This document shows, piece after piece, positions 26,206-35,168 of a stretch of 64,000 nt of DNA; within the stretch, counting starts at the first letter, position 1, and the number at the start of each line of letters is the position of its first letter. Under the pieces are notes generated by a model. It was not told the DNA's origin. It saw only the letters and a program-made list of their open reading frames with translations, and made no database searches. The translations under genes were made by a program, and so were the position numbers. This stretch comes from Edaphobacter sp. (GTDB lineage Bacteria; Acidobacteriota; Terriglobia; Terriglobales; Acidobacteriaceae): NCBI GenBank assembly GCA_025462755.1, contig JAOAPF010000088.1, forward strand, positions 1 to 64,000. The letters run 5' to 3'.

Positions 26206-26430
26206 CGTTTGAAATTTTGGCGTGGCACAGCTTGTTCGCTGAGTTGCCGCCGAAACGAGGCTCTGGCTCGGTCTGATCGGGGAGATGCGAGTATCTACGT
26301 AATGACCTTCAGGCTGCTCGGACCAATTCCTTTGCAGAGCATTAGCACGAGTCTTCCAATGCGCTCATTGTTTTCCTTCGAACGAATCACTGACGGAAGA
26401 TCGTTGCTAACTGCTCGAAGTCGTCTGCCG

Positions 26431-27246
26431 TTACAAATCGTTGTGATCGCAGGAAGTGCCGGTGCGAGGAACTCTAGCTTGAGCGGCTCTGTTTGGTTTG
26501 CTAAGCAGATACGTGTCCATAATCCACCCGTTTCTCTGTCTCTTCTCGTGGCGAACTTTTTCAATCATGCCCGCAATTTCACTGAGCTTTCCAGATAGGA
26601 GGATCTCTTCTTCCATTCCCAGATAAGCACCCCAGAAAATGTCAAGCTCCTCATCGAGCAGACTGTTGAAGGAGCATTGTCCATCCAGCATCACGATTGT
26701 TCTCTCTGCAGTGCCACTCAGGCCGGCAGAGAGTTGGCGGCCTGTCGTAATGACGATTGATTCACCTATCCCATTTAGAGAGATCTTGTGGCGGGCGGCC
26801 AAGACTTGAATACTGGTGATGCCTGGGATCACTTCGAACTCAAAACAAAGCCTTCCACAAGCAATGATGTGTTCGATCACTCTGAGGGTGCTGTCGTAGA
26901 GTGATGGGTCACCCCAGACGAGGAAACCGCCGCACTGATTCTCTTCCAGTTGCTGTGCGATCATCTCTTCATAGACCAAGGCTCTTTGCCGATGCCAGAG
27001 TTCAACGCGAGTAGTGTAATCCGATATGGTCGTGTCACGAACAGGATCATCTGCCTCGACCACACGATATGATGTTTTCTCGATATAGCGTTCACATATC
27101 TGTTTTCTGAGGTTGACGAGGTCTTGCTTCGCTTTGCCCTTGTCCATGAAGAAGAATACGTCTACGAGGTTCAGTGCTTTGATCGCCTGCACTGTGATGT
27201 ATTCTGGATTGCCGGCACCAATGCCGATCAGATAGAGCTTTCTCAT
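26431..27246 (-). CDS. cobF: Precorrin-6A synthase (deacetylating), CobF
   Basis: 271 residues of the tetrapyrrole (corrin/porphyrin) methylase fold. It opens KLYLIGIGAGNPEYITVQAI and has GGFLVWGDPSLYDSTLRVIE, the SAM-site glycine loop, and FEVIPGITSIQVLAARHKI. CobF methylates C1 of precorrin-5 and removes the acetyl unit, giving precorrin-6A; it belongs only to the aerobic route. The residues YRVVEADDPVRD and the overall length separate it from other methylases. The last 20 residues are unusual and run towards the IS debris; the true C-terminus may have been altered there. It is the last gene of the minus-strand operon, 45 bases behind cobK. Confidence 0.92.
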   Translation of the reverse strand: MRKLYLIGIGAGNPEYITVQAIKALNLVDVFFFMDKGKAKQDLVNLRKQICERYIEKTSYRVVEADDPVRDTTISDYTTRVELWHRQRALVYEEMIAQQLEENQCGGFLVWGDPSLYDSTLRVIEHIIACGRLCFEFEVIPGITSIQVLAARHKISLNGIGESIVITTGRQLSAGLSGTAERTIVMLDGQCSFNSLLDEELDIFWGAYLGMEEEILLSGKLSEIAGMIEKVRHEKRQRNGWIMDTYLLSKPNRAAQARVPRTGTSCDHNDL

Positions 27247-27291
27247 AAGGGACCATCACTCCGTGGGATACAACATCGCAGTCGGGGACAT

Positions 27292-28086
27292 TCACAGCAG
27301 TTGTGCAAGTTTTTGAAGCACGTCATCTGGTTGGGGTACAGTCGGGACGTTGTGTTTCCGTGGGCGATCGATCATGACGACTGGAATCCGGAGGGCTCTC
27401 GCCGCCTCGATCTTTGAATAGGTTGCTGTGCCACCACTATTTTTGGACACGATGTGGCTGATGGACTCAGAGCGAAGCATCTGCAGTTCATCGTTGAGAT
27501 GAAACGGGCCACGCTTCAGAATCAGTTTTGAGTTGGCGGACAACATTTCGCTGGGGGCATCGATGGCACGCACCAGAAACCATGCGTCTTCGCAGTTGGA
27601 AAATGCGCCAAGCGCCTGCCGTCCAACGGAGAGAAACACACGGTTGCGTTGATGGTTCACCATTGACGCAGCGGCAAGTGCATCGGGTACCGTGCACCAG
27701 CAATCGTGCTCGTTTGGCTCCCACGGTGGGCGTTCCAACGCGATGAGCGGAAGGCTTAAGGTATTGCAGGCCAACTCGGCGTTGCCACTTATCTTCGAGG
27801 CGAAGGGATGAGTCGCATCGATGACCACTCCGATATTTTCATCGACCAAATAAGAGATCAATCCGGCAACCCCGCCGAAGCCTCCAACTCGAACAATCCC
27901 GTCGGGCAGCCTGGGCTGGCTCACTCGGCCGGCGAGGGATGAGATCACGGTCACATCGGATCTGGCTGCCAAGTGCGTGGCAAGCTCCGATGCTTCGCTT
28001 GTTCCACCCAGAATGAGAACTCGTGGCGCATGAGTTCGAGTTGGGGTTGTAACGGATTGCATCTCGATAACCTTGTCTGTGTCCAT
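27292..28086 (-). CDS. cobK: Precorrin-6A reductase CobK
   Basis: About 264 residues. The NADPH-dependent reductase domain starts VLILGGTSEASELATHLAAR and includes RVGGFGGVAGLISYLVDENI, the DATHPFA motif typical of CobK/CbiJ, RVFLSVGRQALGAF, and a closing KNSGGTATYSKIEAARALRI. It reduces precorrin-6A to precorrin-6B. Start: ATG 28086 lies four bases after the cobM stop and would be coupled to it; ATG 28062, with AAGG ahead, is also possible. In the operon it sits between cobM and cobF. Confidence 0.92.
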   Translation of the reverse strand: MDTDKVIEMQSVTTPTRTHAPRVLILGGTSEASELATHLAARSDVTVISSLAGRVSQPRLPDGIVRVGGFGGVAGLISYLVDENIGVVIDATHPFASKISGNAELACNTLSLPLIALERPPWEPNEHDCWCTVPDALAAASMVNHQRNRVFLSVGRQALGAFSNCEDAWFLVRAIDAPSEMLSANSKLILKRGPFHLNDELQMLRSESISHIVSKNSGGTATYSKIEAARALRIPVVMIDRPRKHNVPTVPQPDDVLQKLAQLL

Positions 28087-28090
28087 AGCG

Positions 28091-28849
28091 CTATTGATCG
28101 GAAGTATCCGTACGATCCCTTGCCGCGGAGTAGAGGTAGCTCTCGCCGAAGGGCGACTGGTCGAGAGACCGCCCAACCAGAATGAGGGCATTGCGATCGA
28201 TACCGGATGGCTTGACTATCCCATGAATGGTCGACAGCGTGCCGCGCAGGATGCGCTGGTCGGGCCAACTGGCCCTGAAGACGACGATGACGGGACAGTC
28301 TTCGCCGTAGAGGGGTAACAACTGGGAGGATACCTGGTCGAGGTTCATGATGGAGAGGTGAATGGCGAGTGTCGCGCCAGTGCGGCCCAGGGTTACGAGA
28401 TCTTCTCCGGCAGGCATCGGTGTGGATCTTGTCGAGGTGCGAGTGAGAATGAGCGTCTGCGCTATGTTTGGCAACGTGAGTTCCTGATTGAGTGCCGCGG
28501 CTGCGGCGGCGAAAGCAGGAACACCCGGAGTGACATCGTAAGGAATACCAAGCACCTTTAGGCGGCGGATCTGCTCTGCCATCGTGCTCCAGATGGAAAG
28601 ATCGCCGGAGTGGATGCGAGCGACATCGAGTTCCTTCGCGTGTGCCTCGGCGATCTCCGCGATGATCTCATCAAGGTTCATCTGAGCCGTATCGACGATT
28701 CGGGCGCCGAGTGGTGCATGGGCAAGTATTTCCCTGGGCACGAGCGAGCCGGCATAGAGGCAGACCGCTGAGTTGTGGATGTGATCGCGGCCGCGAAGGG
28801 TGAGGAGGTCGGCGGCTCCTGGGCCTGCGCCGATGAAGTGGACGATCAT
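28091..28849 (-). CDS. cobM: Precorrin-4 C11-methyltransferase CobM
   Basis: 252 residues, a corrin methylase that adds the C11 methyl group to precorrin-4. The start [20 protein letters not shown] contains the family glycine loop; CLYAGSLVP, the [14 protein letters not shown] segment and [15 protein letters not shown] are typical of CobM/CbiF, as is the late block [20 protein letters not shown]. Its ATG overlaps the cobE stop by four bases (ATGA), and cobK follows four bases after its stop, so the three are translationally coupled. Confidence 0.95.
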   Translation of the reverse strand: MIVHFIGAGPGAADLLTLRGRDHIHNSAVCLYAGSLVPREILAHAPLGARIVDTAQMNLDEIIAEIAEAHAKELDVARIHSGDLSIWSTMAEQIRRLKVLGIPYDVTPGVPAFAAAAAALNQELTLPNIAQTLILTRTSTRSTPMPAGEDLVTLGRTGATLAIHLSIMNLDQVSSQLLPLYGEDCPVIVVFRASWPDQRILRGTLSTIHGIVKPSGIDRNALILVGRSLDQSPFGESYLYSAARDRTDTSDQ

Positions 28850-29241
28850 GGACGCACCGTTATGGGAAGAGCCGCGACGGCACAGGTACAGAAGCGGCCT
28901 TTCGTTTGCGGTACGATGAGACGCGCAGAGGGACCAAGCGAGGCTAGTGCGGATGCTTCTGCAACGTTGGCGGTGCGTGTTTTCGAGAGGGCAAATGAGG
29001 AGTGCGTGGTGATTCCTGCGACGCCTGCAAGGGCGCTCGCCGGGAAGAGCACAAGGCGGAGCGACAGCTTCGAGGCTACGATCTCGCCTATGGAAGCGCG
29101 ACGGTCGACGGTTGCAATGACGGTGCCCGATGGTATTGAGCCGACGGATGACTCGATGAGACGGATTACATCATCGCTGGTAGCGCGGGACGAGCAGCCG
29201 ATGCCGATGGAGAGATGCTGGTTCTGGATGATTTCAGTCAC
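28846..29241 (-). CDS. cobE: CobE / CbiG C-terminal domain protein
   Basis: About 131 residues from GTG 29241, which overlaps the cobL stop as GTGA; an upstream ATG at 29259 would overlap cobL by 22 bases. The CbiG_C fold is recognisable: [20 protein letters not shown] near the start, then [18 protein letters not shown] and [19 protein letters not shown], ending [11 protein letters not shown]. In aerobic organisms CobE is required for normal cobalamin yield, but its reaction is unsettled. Being inside a strictly overlapping cob operon supports the call. Confidence 0.85.
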   Translation of the reverse strand: MTEIIQNQHLSIGIGCSSRATSDDVIRLIESSVGSIPSGTVIATVDRRASIGEIVASKLSLRLVLFPASALAGVAGITTHSSFALSKTRTANVAEASALASLGPSARLIVPQTKGRFCTCAVAALPITVRP

Positions 29242-30464
29242 GGCTTGGTCACCGTCCATTGAGTAATCGGCATCATAGGCCGCCATACGTGCGATTCGCC
29301 GATGAGATCGGCACGGGATACCATCATCCGTGTCAGATCGCCTCCGTGCAGTGTATGCCGTTCAGCAAGGCAGGCTTCGCTCTGGAGCGTGACTGCGTTT
29401 GCGACGAGACGGCCGCCGGGGGGAAGCACGGCCCAGCAAGCGTCGAAGAGATCGTCGTTGGCGACGCCTCCTCCTATGAATATCGTATCGGGTGGGCGCA
29501 AACTTACAAAGGTTGCGGGCACAGTTCCCTGTATGACCCTCAAGGTGGGTACACCGAGACGCACGGCATTCTTCCGGATTCGAACTGCCCTGTCCTCTCG
29601 CGCTTCAAAGGCAATGCAGGAGCACGATGGATGAACACGCATCCACTCGATACCGATCGATCCGGTGCCGGCTCCGACATCCCAGAGGGTTTGGTTTGGT
29701 AGCGGGGCGAGCCGGGCGAGCGTCACCGCGCGAACCTCCCGCTTGGTCAACTGCCCATCTGTATCAAAGGTATCGTCCGGTAAACCCGGAGCGAGGGACA
29801 GCGGCCTGGCCGTCGTGTCGGGAGCGCAGAGTACTGCCATGAGATTCAGCTTGCCGCACTGCTTGTTCAGCCAGCATTCCGCTAGTTCCCTAATGTTGCG
29901 CTCTGAGGAACCACCCAGATTTTCGAAGACATCAATCTTGCTTGATCCGTATCCAGATTCCGTCAGGAGCCGAGCGACGGTCGCCGGCGTGCTGCCGTCT
30001 TCGGAGAAGATTACAAGTCGTTGATCAGGATAGAGATGGCGAAGCAACTGCTCTACCGGTCGGTTGACAAGCGTAATCAGGGTCGTCTCCGCCATCGGCC
30101 AACCAAGTCGCGCACAGGCGAGAGAGAAAGCGGAGACCTGCGGAATAACGCGAAACTCGGTTGCGACAAGGTCGCGGGTGAGAGGTACTCCCACACCGTG
30201 GAGCATCGGATCGCCACTGGCGAGCACAGTCACTCTCTTCTTCCCGCGATACTCCGTTTGGATTTGCTGCACGGCTGGGGTCATCGGAGAAGGCCAAGGG
30301 ATACGGGTTGCAGAAGAACCGGCAGTTGGTACGAGGGCAAGGTGGCGAGCTCCTCCGTACACCAACTCAGCGGACTCGACTGCTCGTTTGGCCTCATCGT
30401 TCAGTCCATCCCAGCCATCTTCGCCGATGCCTACGATCGACAACCAATGCTCAGCGGCAGTCAT
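29238..30464 (-). CDS. cobL: Precorrin-6Y C5,15-methyltransferase (decarboxylating) CobL
   Basis: 408 residues, the usual CbiE+CbiT fusion. Residues 1-200 are the corrin methylase part (LSIVGIGEDGWDGLNDEAKR; VLASGDPMLHGVG; IPQVSAFSLACARLGWPM). Residues 215-408 are a class I SAM methyltransferase (LTKREVRAVTLARLAPLPN; DVGAGTGSIGIEWMRVHP; the FIGGG loop; VLPPGGRLVANAVTL). It methylates C5 and C15 of precorrin-6B and decarboxylates ring C, giving precorrin-8X. ATG overlaps the stop of cobIJ (ATGA) and its own stop overlaps cobE. Confidence 0.96.
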   Translation of the reverse strand: MTAAEHWLSIVGIGEDGWDGLNDEAKRAVESAELVYGGARHLALVPTAGSSATRIPWPSPMTPAVQQIQTEYRGKKRVTVLASGDPMLHGVGVPLTRDLVATEFRVIPQVSAFSLACARLGWPMAETTLITLVNRPVEQLLRHLYPDQRLVIFSEDGSTPATVARLLTESGYGSSKIDVFENLGGSSERNIRELAECWLNKQCGKLNLMAVLCAPDTTARPLSLAPGLPDDTFDTDGQLTKREVRAVTLARLAPLPNQTLWDVGAGTGSIGIEWMRVHPSCSCIAFEAREDRAVRIRKNAVRLGVPTLRVIQGTVPATFVSLRPPDTIFIGGGVANDDLFDACWAVLPPGGRLVANAVTLQSEACLAERHTLHGGDLTRMMVSRADLIGESHVWRPMMPITQWTVTKP

Positions 30465-31987
30465 GCGCCATAACTCCTGTCGCCATAGCTCCGGGGAGTG
30501 TAGATGAGCTTCCTGGCGTCCGACAATGCAATCGCCCGAGTTGTTGAGGAGCCAATGAGGACGATGGTTTGCATATCGGCCAGCGAAGGATCGAAGTGCT
30601 CAAGATCGGTAATAATAGTTCGTTCGTCGGACCTGCCGATGCTGCGTGCAAGGACAACAGGCGTCTCAGGGCCTCGGTGTTTGGCGATGATCGTCCGCGC
30701 CTCGGCGAGCTGCCATAGCCGTTCCGATGAGATCGGGTTGTAGATTGCGATCGCGAAGTCGGCGGATGCCCCGGCTTCCAGTCGCTTCACCACGATTTCC
30801 CAAGGTTTGAGCCGGTCGGAAAGCGAGATGACGCAGAAGTCGTGCCCTAGAGGAGCTCCCACTCTCGAAGCAGCTACCTGCATAGCCGACAATCCGGGAA
30901 TGATGCGAATGTCCAGCGAGCGCCAGGCTGGCGGTCCCTGGTCCACACATTCCAGAACAGCCGACGCCATGGCGAAGATGCCCGGGTCTCCAGATGAGAC
31001 GACGCAAACGCGACGGCCTGATTCGGCAAGCGAAAGAGCGTGTCGTGCGCGGTCCGCCTCAACCTTGTTGTCGGAGCCGAAGCGGCGCTGACCGGATCTC
31101 ACGGGGATTCGATCGAGATAGGTGTGATAACCCACGAGGTCGGTCGCCTCGGTCAGCGCTTGCTGAGCTTCGGGCGTGATCCAGCCAGCAGCACCCGGGC
31201 CAAGACCAAGGACGGAGATCCAACCACGACTCCGAATGGTTTCTTCCCGCTGGGACTGACTTGCATCGGGAATCAGGATGAGCGAAAAGTAAGGGACATG
31301 GATCGGGTCGACTTCGCGGAGCGAGATGATGCGTTCGGCAGCCATGGTCGCTCGTTCGATGAAGAGTGCTTTGTCCGCGAGGCCGGCCTTATCGATGGCC
31401 CGCTTTACCTTCGCGAAGTTTCGGCCGAGCTTCATGATGGCAAAGGCGCCCTGCTGGCTTAGCTTTGCGATCAATACGTCTTCCGAGAGAGTTCCGGGTA
31501 GCACCGTGAACTCGGCGTCCCTGCGGACGAGCGGCGTTCCAAGCTGTGCGGCTGCGCCCATAATCGAGGCAACTCCAGGAATTACCTGCGTGGAAAAACG
31601 ATGAGCGAGACGGTCATGAAGATACATATACGACCCGTAAAAGAACGGGTCGCCCTCGCACAAGATGGCCACATCTCGGCCGTTTGCAAGGTGGTCCGCG
31701 ATCTGTTCGGCCATCTCGTCATAGAACTGCGACAGCGCGACCTCGTATCCTCCGGGATGGTCAGTCTGCTCTGTCGTAACTGGGTACATCATCGGGAGCT
31801 CGACTTGGCCATGAATCAGTTCTGAGCAAACGATCGAACGAGCGTTGCTCTGTCCATGTCTGGCACACGGATAGGCAATGACCTGCGCCTGCCTGAGCAC
31901 ACGCTGCGCTTTGACTGTAATCAGTTCCGGATCGCCGGGACCGACACCGACTCCGAAGAGACGTCCGCTTCGTGCGTCTGCGCTCAT
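30461..31987 (-). CDS. cobIJ: Fused precorrin-2 C20- and precorrin-3B C17-methyltransferase (CobI-CobJ)
   Basis: 508 residues made of two complete corrin methylases. Residues 8-240 are CobI (GVGVGPGDPELITVKAQRVL; ILCEGDPFFYGSYMYLHDRL; VIPGVASIMGAAAQLGTPLV). Residues 253-500 are CobJ (ISVLGLGPGAAGWITPEAQQ; CVVSSGDPGIFAMASAVLE; IIPGLSAMQVAASRVGAPLG; FAIAIYNPISSERLWQLAEA). The first half makes precorrin-3A, the substrate of CobG; the second performs ring contraction of precorrin-3B to precorrin-4, the product of CobG. CobI-CobJ fusions are known in other phyla. It overlaps cobH and cobL by four bases each. Confidence 0.95.
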   Translation of the reverse strand: MSADARSGRLFGVGVGPGDPELITVKAQRVLRQAQVIAYPCARHGQSNARSIVCSELIHGQVELPMMYPVTTEQTDHPGGYEVALSQFYDEMAEQIADHLANGRDVAILCEGDPFFYGSYMYLHDRLAHRFSTQVIPGVASIMGAAAQLGTPLVRRDAEFTVLPGTLSEDVLIAKLSQQGAFAIMKLGRNFAKVKRAIDKAGLADKALFIERATMAAERIISLREVDPIHVPYFSLILIPDASQSQREETIRSRGWISVLGLGPGAAGWITPEAQQALTEATDLVGYHTYLDRIPVRSGQRRFGSDNKVEADRARHALSLAESGRRVCVVSSGDPGIFAMASAVLECVDQGPPAWRSLDIRIIPGLSAMQVAASRVGAPLGHDFCVISLSDRLKPWEIVVKRLEAGASADFAIAIYNPISSERLWQLAEARTIIAKHRGPETPVVLARSIGRSDERTIITDLEHFDPSLADMQTIVLIGSSTTRAIALSDARKLIYTPRSYGDRSYGA

Positions 31988-32607
31988 TCCTCCTCACTCG
32001 CGAGCGCATTGACTGCTGCCGCGGCAATGGCGCTCCCGCCGCGGCGTCCTCGAACCGTCAGGAAGGGTATTCCAAGCCGATTGGCGGCAAGTGCGGCCTT
32101 GGATTCGGCCGCGCCTACAAATCCGACAGGAATGCCAATGATAAGTGCTGGTCGCGGCGCTCCATCCTCGAGCATGCAGAGCAGATGGAAGAGCGCTGTC
32201 GGAGCGTTCCCGATCACAACAATCGAGCCAGCGAGTGTATCCCGCCATAACTCGACTGCTGCGGCACTTCGAGTTGTGTGGAGTTTCGCGGCGAGATCTG
32301 CGGTTCGCGCATCGCTCAATGTGCAGATGACCTCGTTATTCCGTGGGAGCCTGGAACGCGTGATTCCATTCGCCACCATCGTCGCGTCGCAAAACAGGGG
32401 CGCACCCGCGAGCAGCGCAGTGACACCCGCCGAGGCGGCATCCGGCGACGCCTGGACATCCTGTGGCAGGTCGGTCATGCCGCACGCATGGATCATGCGG
32501 ACGACGACGCGAGCAAGCTCGGGCTGAAGAGCAGATAGATCGGCCTCTCTTCTGATGATGGAAAAAGACTCGCGATAAATGGCCGCGCCATCCTTGACGT
32601 AGTTCAT
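31984..32607 (-). CDS. cobH: Precorrin-8X methylmutase CobH
   Basis: 207 residues. CobH/CbiC moves the C11 methyl to C12, forming hydrogenobyrinic acid. Family marks: an early YRESFSIIRREADLSALQ, then VRMIHACGMTDLP with the catalytic His, the block GAPLFCDATMVANGITRSRL, and the C-terminal NAPTALFHLLCMLEDGAPRP followed by GIPVGFVGAAESKAAL. Normal length. ATG overlaps the cobG stop by four bases; the stop overlaps the cobIJ start. Confidence 0.96.
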   Translation of the reverse strand: MNYVKDGAAIYRESFSIIRREADLSALQPELARVVVRMIHACGMTDLPQDVQASPDAASAGVTALLAGAPLFCDATMVANGITRSRLPRNNEVICTLSDARTADLAAKLHTTRSAAAVELWRDTLAGSIVVIGNAPTALFHLLCMLEDGAPRPALIIGIPVGFVGAAESKAALAANRLGIPFLTVRGRRGGSAIAAAAVNALASEEE

Positions 32608-33887
32608 CGAGCAGCAACCTCGGACAGCAAATTTTCGTGCAGTGCGGCGACCGCATCGAGCGCGAATTCACGAGAACAGTCGGACGCCACACGACGTCCC
32701 TTGACATTGAGGGTGTAGCCCAACGGGCCGGCGACAAGTTCGGCGGTCGCGCCGTGCCGACGGGCGCATTGCTTGTCGCATCCGGATAGGTTCACCGTCC
32801 ATCCTGAAGGCACAGCGTGGCCTAAAAGGCGCTGCGCGAGCGAAGCTGCGTCGCCCCGCACATCGGCCAGCGACGCATCGCACCCAGTGATTCCTGCGCA
32901 AGCCGCAATTCCTTGAAATCCGTCTCGTCCTTCACAGGACAGTCCTATGGCGCGAAGCTGGGCAACGATATTGTCCGCCGCGCTCTTCGGGATAGAACCG
33001 AGGACGACACCGCGCCATGGAGCAAGTCGAAGATCACCCTGCCACTCGTTCGACGTATCGGCGAGATAACGTGCCTGTTCCGGGTTGAGCCGACCGAGTG
33101 GGACGGATGGGATGATGCTCACTCGGCCATCTTGAGATGTAGGACAGATACCCAGAAGGGCTTCGTTGACTGTGCTCGCGGGCAGCGAAAGAGGCGACGG
33201 CTGTAACATTTGCGAGAGGGCATCGAGGATACGTTCCATCGCTCCGGGGATCGCCACGACTGCTTTCCCGCGAACGGGCAGGCTGGACTCCTTCGCCAAT
33301 TCGATACACATCCTTGCCGTTGCCAACATGCAGTCGACGGCGTCACCTGGCTTTACTACGAAGCCCGAAGAGACTCCACCCAGGGACAAGCGAAGATAGG
33401 GTGCGGCGCCCAGATTCAATGCATCGAGAGAGACATCGTCGGTGTCGCGGCCGAACCGTTTGGGGCCGCCGTGAATCGCGAAGCTGAATTTGGAGTGGAG
33501 GCTTACAAAGGCTGTGTCGGCCTGCAAACGACGATCGAGCTGACGGATGAGGGGTCGCGGATCGATAAGTTCCCCGGGGTCGAGCCCCGCGATGGGGCTG
33601 GTGACGATATTGCGGACGCGGTCATGCAGTTGGGAGGGCAGGAGACCGGCAGAAGAAATGCCGTGAACGATCTGGCTGAGGTCTTCGGTCCGAATTCCGC
33701 GCAATTGAAGGTTTGCCCGCGAGGTGATTTCAATGGCGCCGTCGGCAAAGCTACGGGATAGATTGGCGATGGTCCTGAGTTGATTTGCCTCGATCAAACC
33801 TCCCGGCACCCTGATTCGAATGAGTAGACCGTCTTTTGCCTGGACTTCATGAAGGACGCCTGGACAGAAGTGTTCACCAACTCTCAT
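32604..33887 (-). CDS. cobG: Precorrin-3B synthase CobG
   Basis: 427 residues of the nitrite/sulphite-reductase-like family. Residues 12-90 hold the ferredoxin-like half (CPGVLHEVQAKDGLLIRIRV; ITSRANLQLRGI). The siroheme/4Fe-4S signature lies at about 329-378: CAGITGC gives Cys-x5-Cys and SGCDKQC gives Cys-x3-Cys. CobG is an oxygen-dependent monooxygenase that hydroxylates C20 and forms the lactone before ring contraction, so the gene marks the aerobic cobalamin route. It is the first gene of the minus-strand operon, about 145 bases downstream of a cobalamin riboswitch. Confidence 0.94.
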   Translation of the reverse strand: MRVGEHFCPGVLHEVQAKDGLLIRIRVPGGLIEANQLRTIANLSRSFADGAIEITSRANLQLRGIRTEDLSQIVHGISSAGLLPSQLHDRVRNIVTSPIAGLDPGELIDPRPLIRQLDRRLQADTAFVSLHSKFSFAIHGGPKRFGRDTDDVSLDALNLGAAPYLRLSLGGVSSGFVVKPGDAVDCMLATARMCIELAKESSLPVRGKAVVAIPGAMERILDALSQMLQPSPLSLPASTVNEALLGICPTSQDGRVSIIPSVPLGRLNPEQARYLADTSNEWQGDLRLAPWRGVVLGSIPKSAADNIVAQLRAIGLSCEGRDGFQGIAACAGITGCDASLADVRGDAASLAQRLLGHAVPSGWTVNLSGCDKQCARRHGATAELVAGPLGYTLNVKGRRVASDCSREFALDAVAALHENLLSEVAAR

Positions 33888-34029
33888 GGAGCACCTACTT
33901 CCTGAGCGATAGCGGGGGAGATCGACCTCGGTCTGAACAAGTGCACCTCACCAAAAAGCGGGAAAAGAGGCACAAAGCTCAAAGACCTATGAGCGATTGC
34001 TTCCCGTTTCCACGCGGAGAAGAATCAAG

Positions 34030-34210
34030 CCTATCTGAGGTAGGTCTCCTGATTGACAGGCTGAGCGCTTTATCCATAACGCTCTGGAGTCTTCGCCTTC
34101 CTCGGTGATCGAGTGGCTTACGAAGAGTCCGTCTCCTGAACACAGTGGCGGGACCATGCCGGAGTCACACCGGCTTCCCTGTTATGCCCTCGCGAGCACC
34201 CCAGAATCTT
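34030..34210 (-). promoter_or_regulatory. Cobalamin riboswitch upstream of cobG operon
   Basis: Minus-strand leader with the consensus blocks in order: gggaagccggtgtgactccg followed by gcatggtcccgccactgtg, then the downstream B12 box tcaggagacctacctcag at about 34035-34053. This matches the adenosylcobalamin riboswitch core. It lies between the phosphatase gene and cobG and should shut off the cobG-cobF operon when cobalamin is abundant. The expression platform is not clear from the sequence. Confidence 0.92.
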
Positions 34211-34243
34211 TACCTAATCTACCAGACTGATTCTCGCCGCGCT

Positions 34244-34837
34244 CTAATTTTCGTGTCGGAAAAGCGGGCAGCCGCTGTTCCGCAGGCTCCAGAATCTGCC
34301 GTTCCATCTAAAATCCGTGATCGACAAGGGAGAGACGTCGATACGCCAGAATGATTGCGCGGGAGCCTGCAACGCGAGAATTACAGCCGCGCGAATCACT
34401 GCGGGATGAGTGACAGCAAGAGTGTGCCCGGAGCTACGCTGCCCCGCTACCCAATGCTCGATGCGCTCAAGGAGGCGAGCGATGGATTCTCCTCCATGCG
34501 GAGCGGCATCCACATCGGTGAGCCATCGACGCACGCCCTCTGGATCAGCTGATTGAACCTTCTCCAGAGATTTGCCACGCCACGCATGGCAATCCAAATC
34601 TTTCAATTCTTCGCAGTGCGTGGGCTCGAACCCGAGAGCTTCGGCAGTTTGTACTGCCCTCTGTTCGGGTCCAGCATAAACCTGATGCACTCGTGGTCGT
34701 ATCCAACTGATCGACTCAAATTTTTCAAGTTCGCGCGCGTCAACAGGTTCATCGAGAGGAAAGATGGCTTTCCGCACAGCCAAAGTCGGCGCATGACTGA
34801 GAAGCGTGATCCGTCCCGGTATATCAGAATCTTTCAA
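34244..34837 (-). CDS. Histidine-phosphatase-family protein (CobC-like, variant motif)
   Basis: 197 residues starting with TTG at 34837 after GAGGTG. The fold of the histidine phosphatase superfamily is recognisable: LLSHAPTLAVRKAIFP in place of the usual RHG-x-T loop, AGPEQRAVQTAEALGF, then APHGGES and the second catalytic His in TLAVTHPAVIRAA. The phospho-acceptor His is present but the preceding Arg is Ser. Position beside cbtB and upstream of the cob riboswitch suggests a role like CobC (alpha-ribazole-phosphate phosphatase), but the altered motif leaves catalysis uncertain. Similar variants appear to accompany cobalt/cobalamin genes elsewhere, as far as I recall. Confidence 0.75.
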   Translation of the reverse strand: MKDSDIPGRITLLSHAPTLAVRKAIFPLDEPVDARELEKFESISWIRPRVHQVYAGPEQRAVQTAEALGFEPTHCEELKDLDCHAWRGKSLEKVQSADPEGVRRWLTDVDAAPHGGESIARLLERIEHWVAGQRSSGHTLAVTHPAVIRAAVILALQAPAQSFWRIDVSPLSITDFRWNGRFWSLRNSGCPLFRHEN

Positions 34838-34880
34838 GGTGTCACCTCAAGAGAGCCTACCATCGTGTGATGGCGAAGCC

Positions 34881-34909
34881 TTGACACCCTTTGGGTGGTT
34901 CAATACGCT
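34881..34909 (+). promoter_or_regulatory. Candidate sigma-70 promoter of cbtBA
   Basis: TTGACA at 34881-34886, 17 bases, then TACGCT at 34904-34909, 31 bases before the cbtB start codon. The -35 is perfect, the -10 weak. There is no complete cobalamin riboswitch in this 100-base gap, unlike the two neighbouring transcription units. Confidence 0.45.
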
Positions 34910-34939
34910 CGGAGTCAAGTAATGTTTAGGAGACCTGTA

Positions 34940-35158
34940 ATGACTCAGCCCTACGCCGGCTCGATCCCTCAGCCTTTATCCATACCGGTTATTCCGCTGC
35001 GCGAGTTCTTGCCTTGGGCTTTATTCGGCGGTTTGCTGATGCTGCTTCTGATCTATTTCGTCGGCGTAGAACAGGGCGCCACTTCCTTTATTCATGGGCG
35101 TGTCGTTCATGAGTTTGTTCACGACGGCCGCCATCTTCTTGGCTTCCCCTGCCACTAA
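34940..35158 (+). CDS. cbtB: CbtB-type cobalt transporter subunit
   Basis: 72 residues with one transmembrane helix (WALFGGLLMLLLIYFVGV) and the C-terminal HEFVHDGRHLLGFPCH, a His-rich metal-binding tail that identifies CbtB. ATG 34940 follows AGGAGA. CbtA and CbtB are predicted cobalt permease components often controlled by B12 and located beside cobalamin genes. cbtA starts 10 bases downstream, so the two form one unit. Confidence 0.93.
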   Translation: MTQPYAGSIPQPLSIPVIPLREFLPWALFGGLLMLLLIYFVGVEQGATSFIHGRVVHEFVHDGRHLLGFPCH

Positions 35159-35168
35159 CCAGTCGCTC

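Noticed and set aside
35094-35168. Longer CbtA beginning at 35094.
   Set aside because: It overlaps most of the conserved CbtB C-terminus, and CbtA homology begins only at about 35169.
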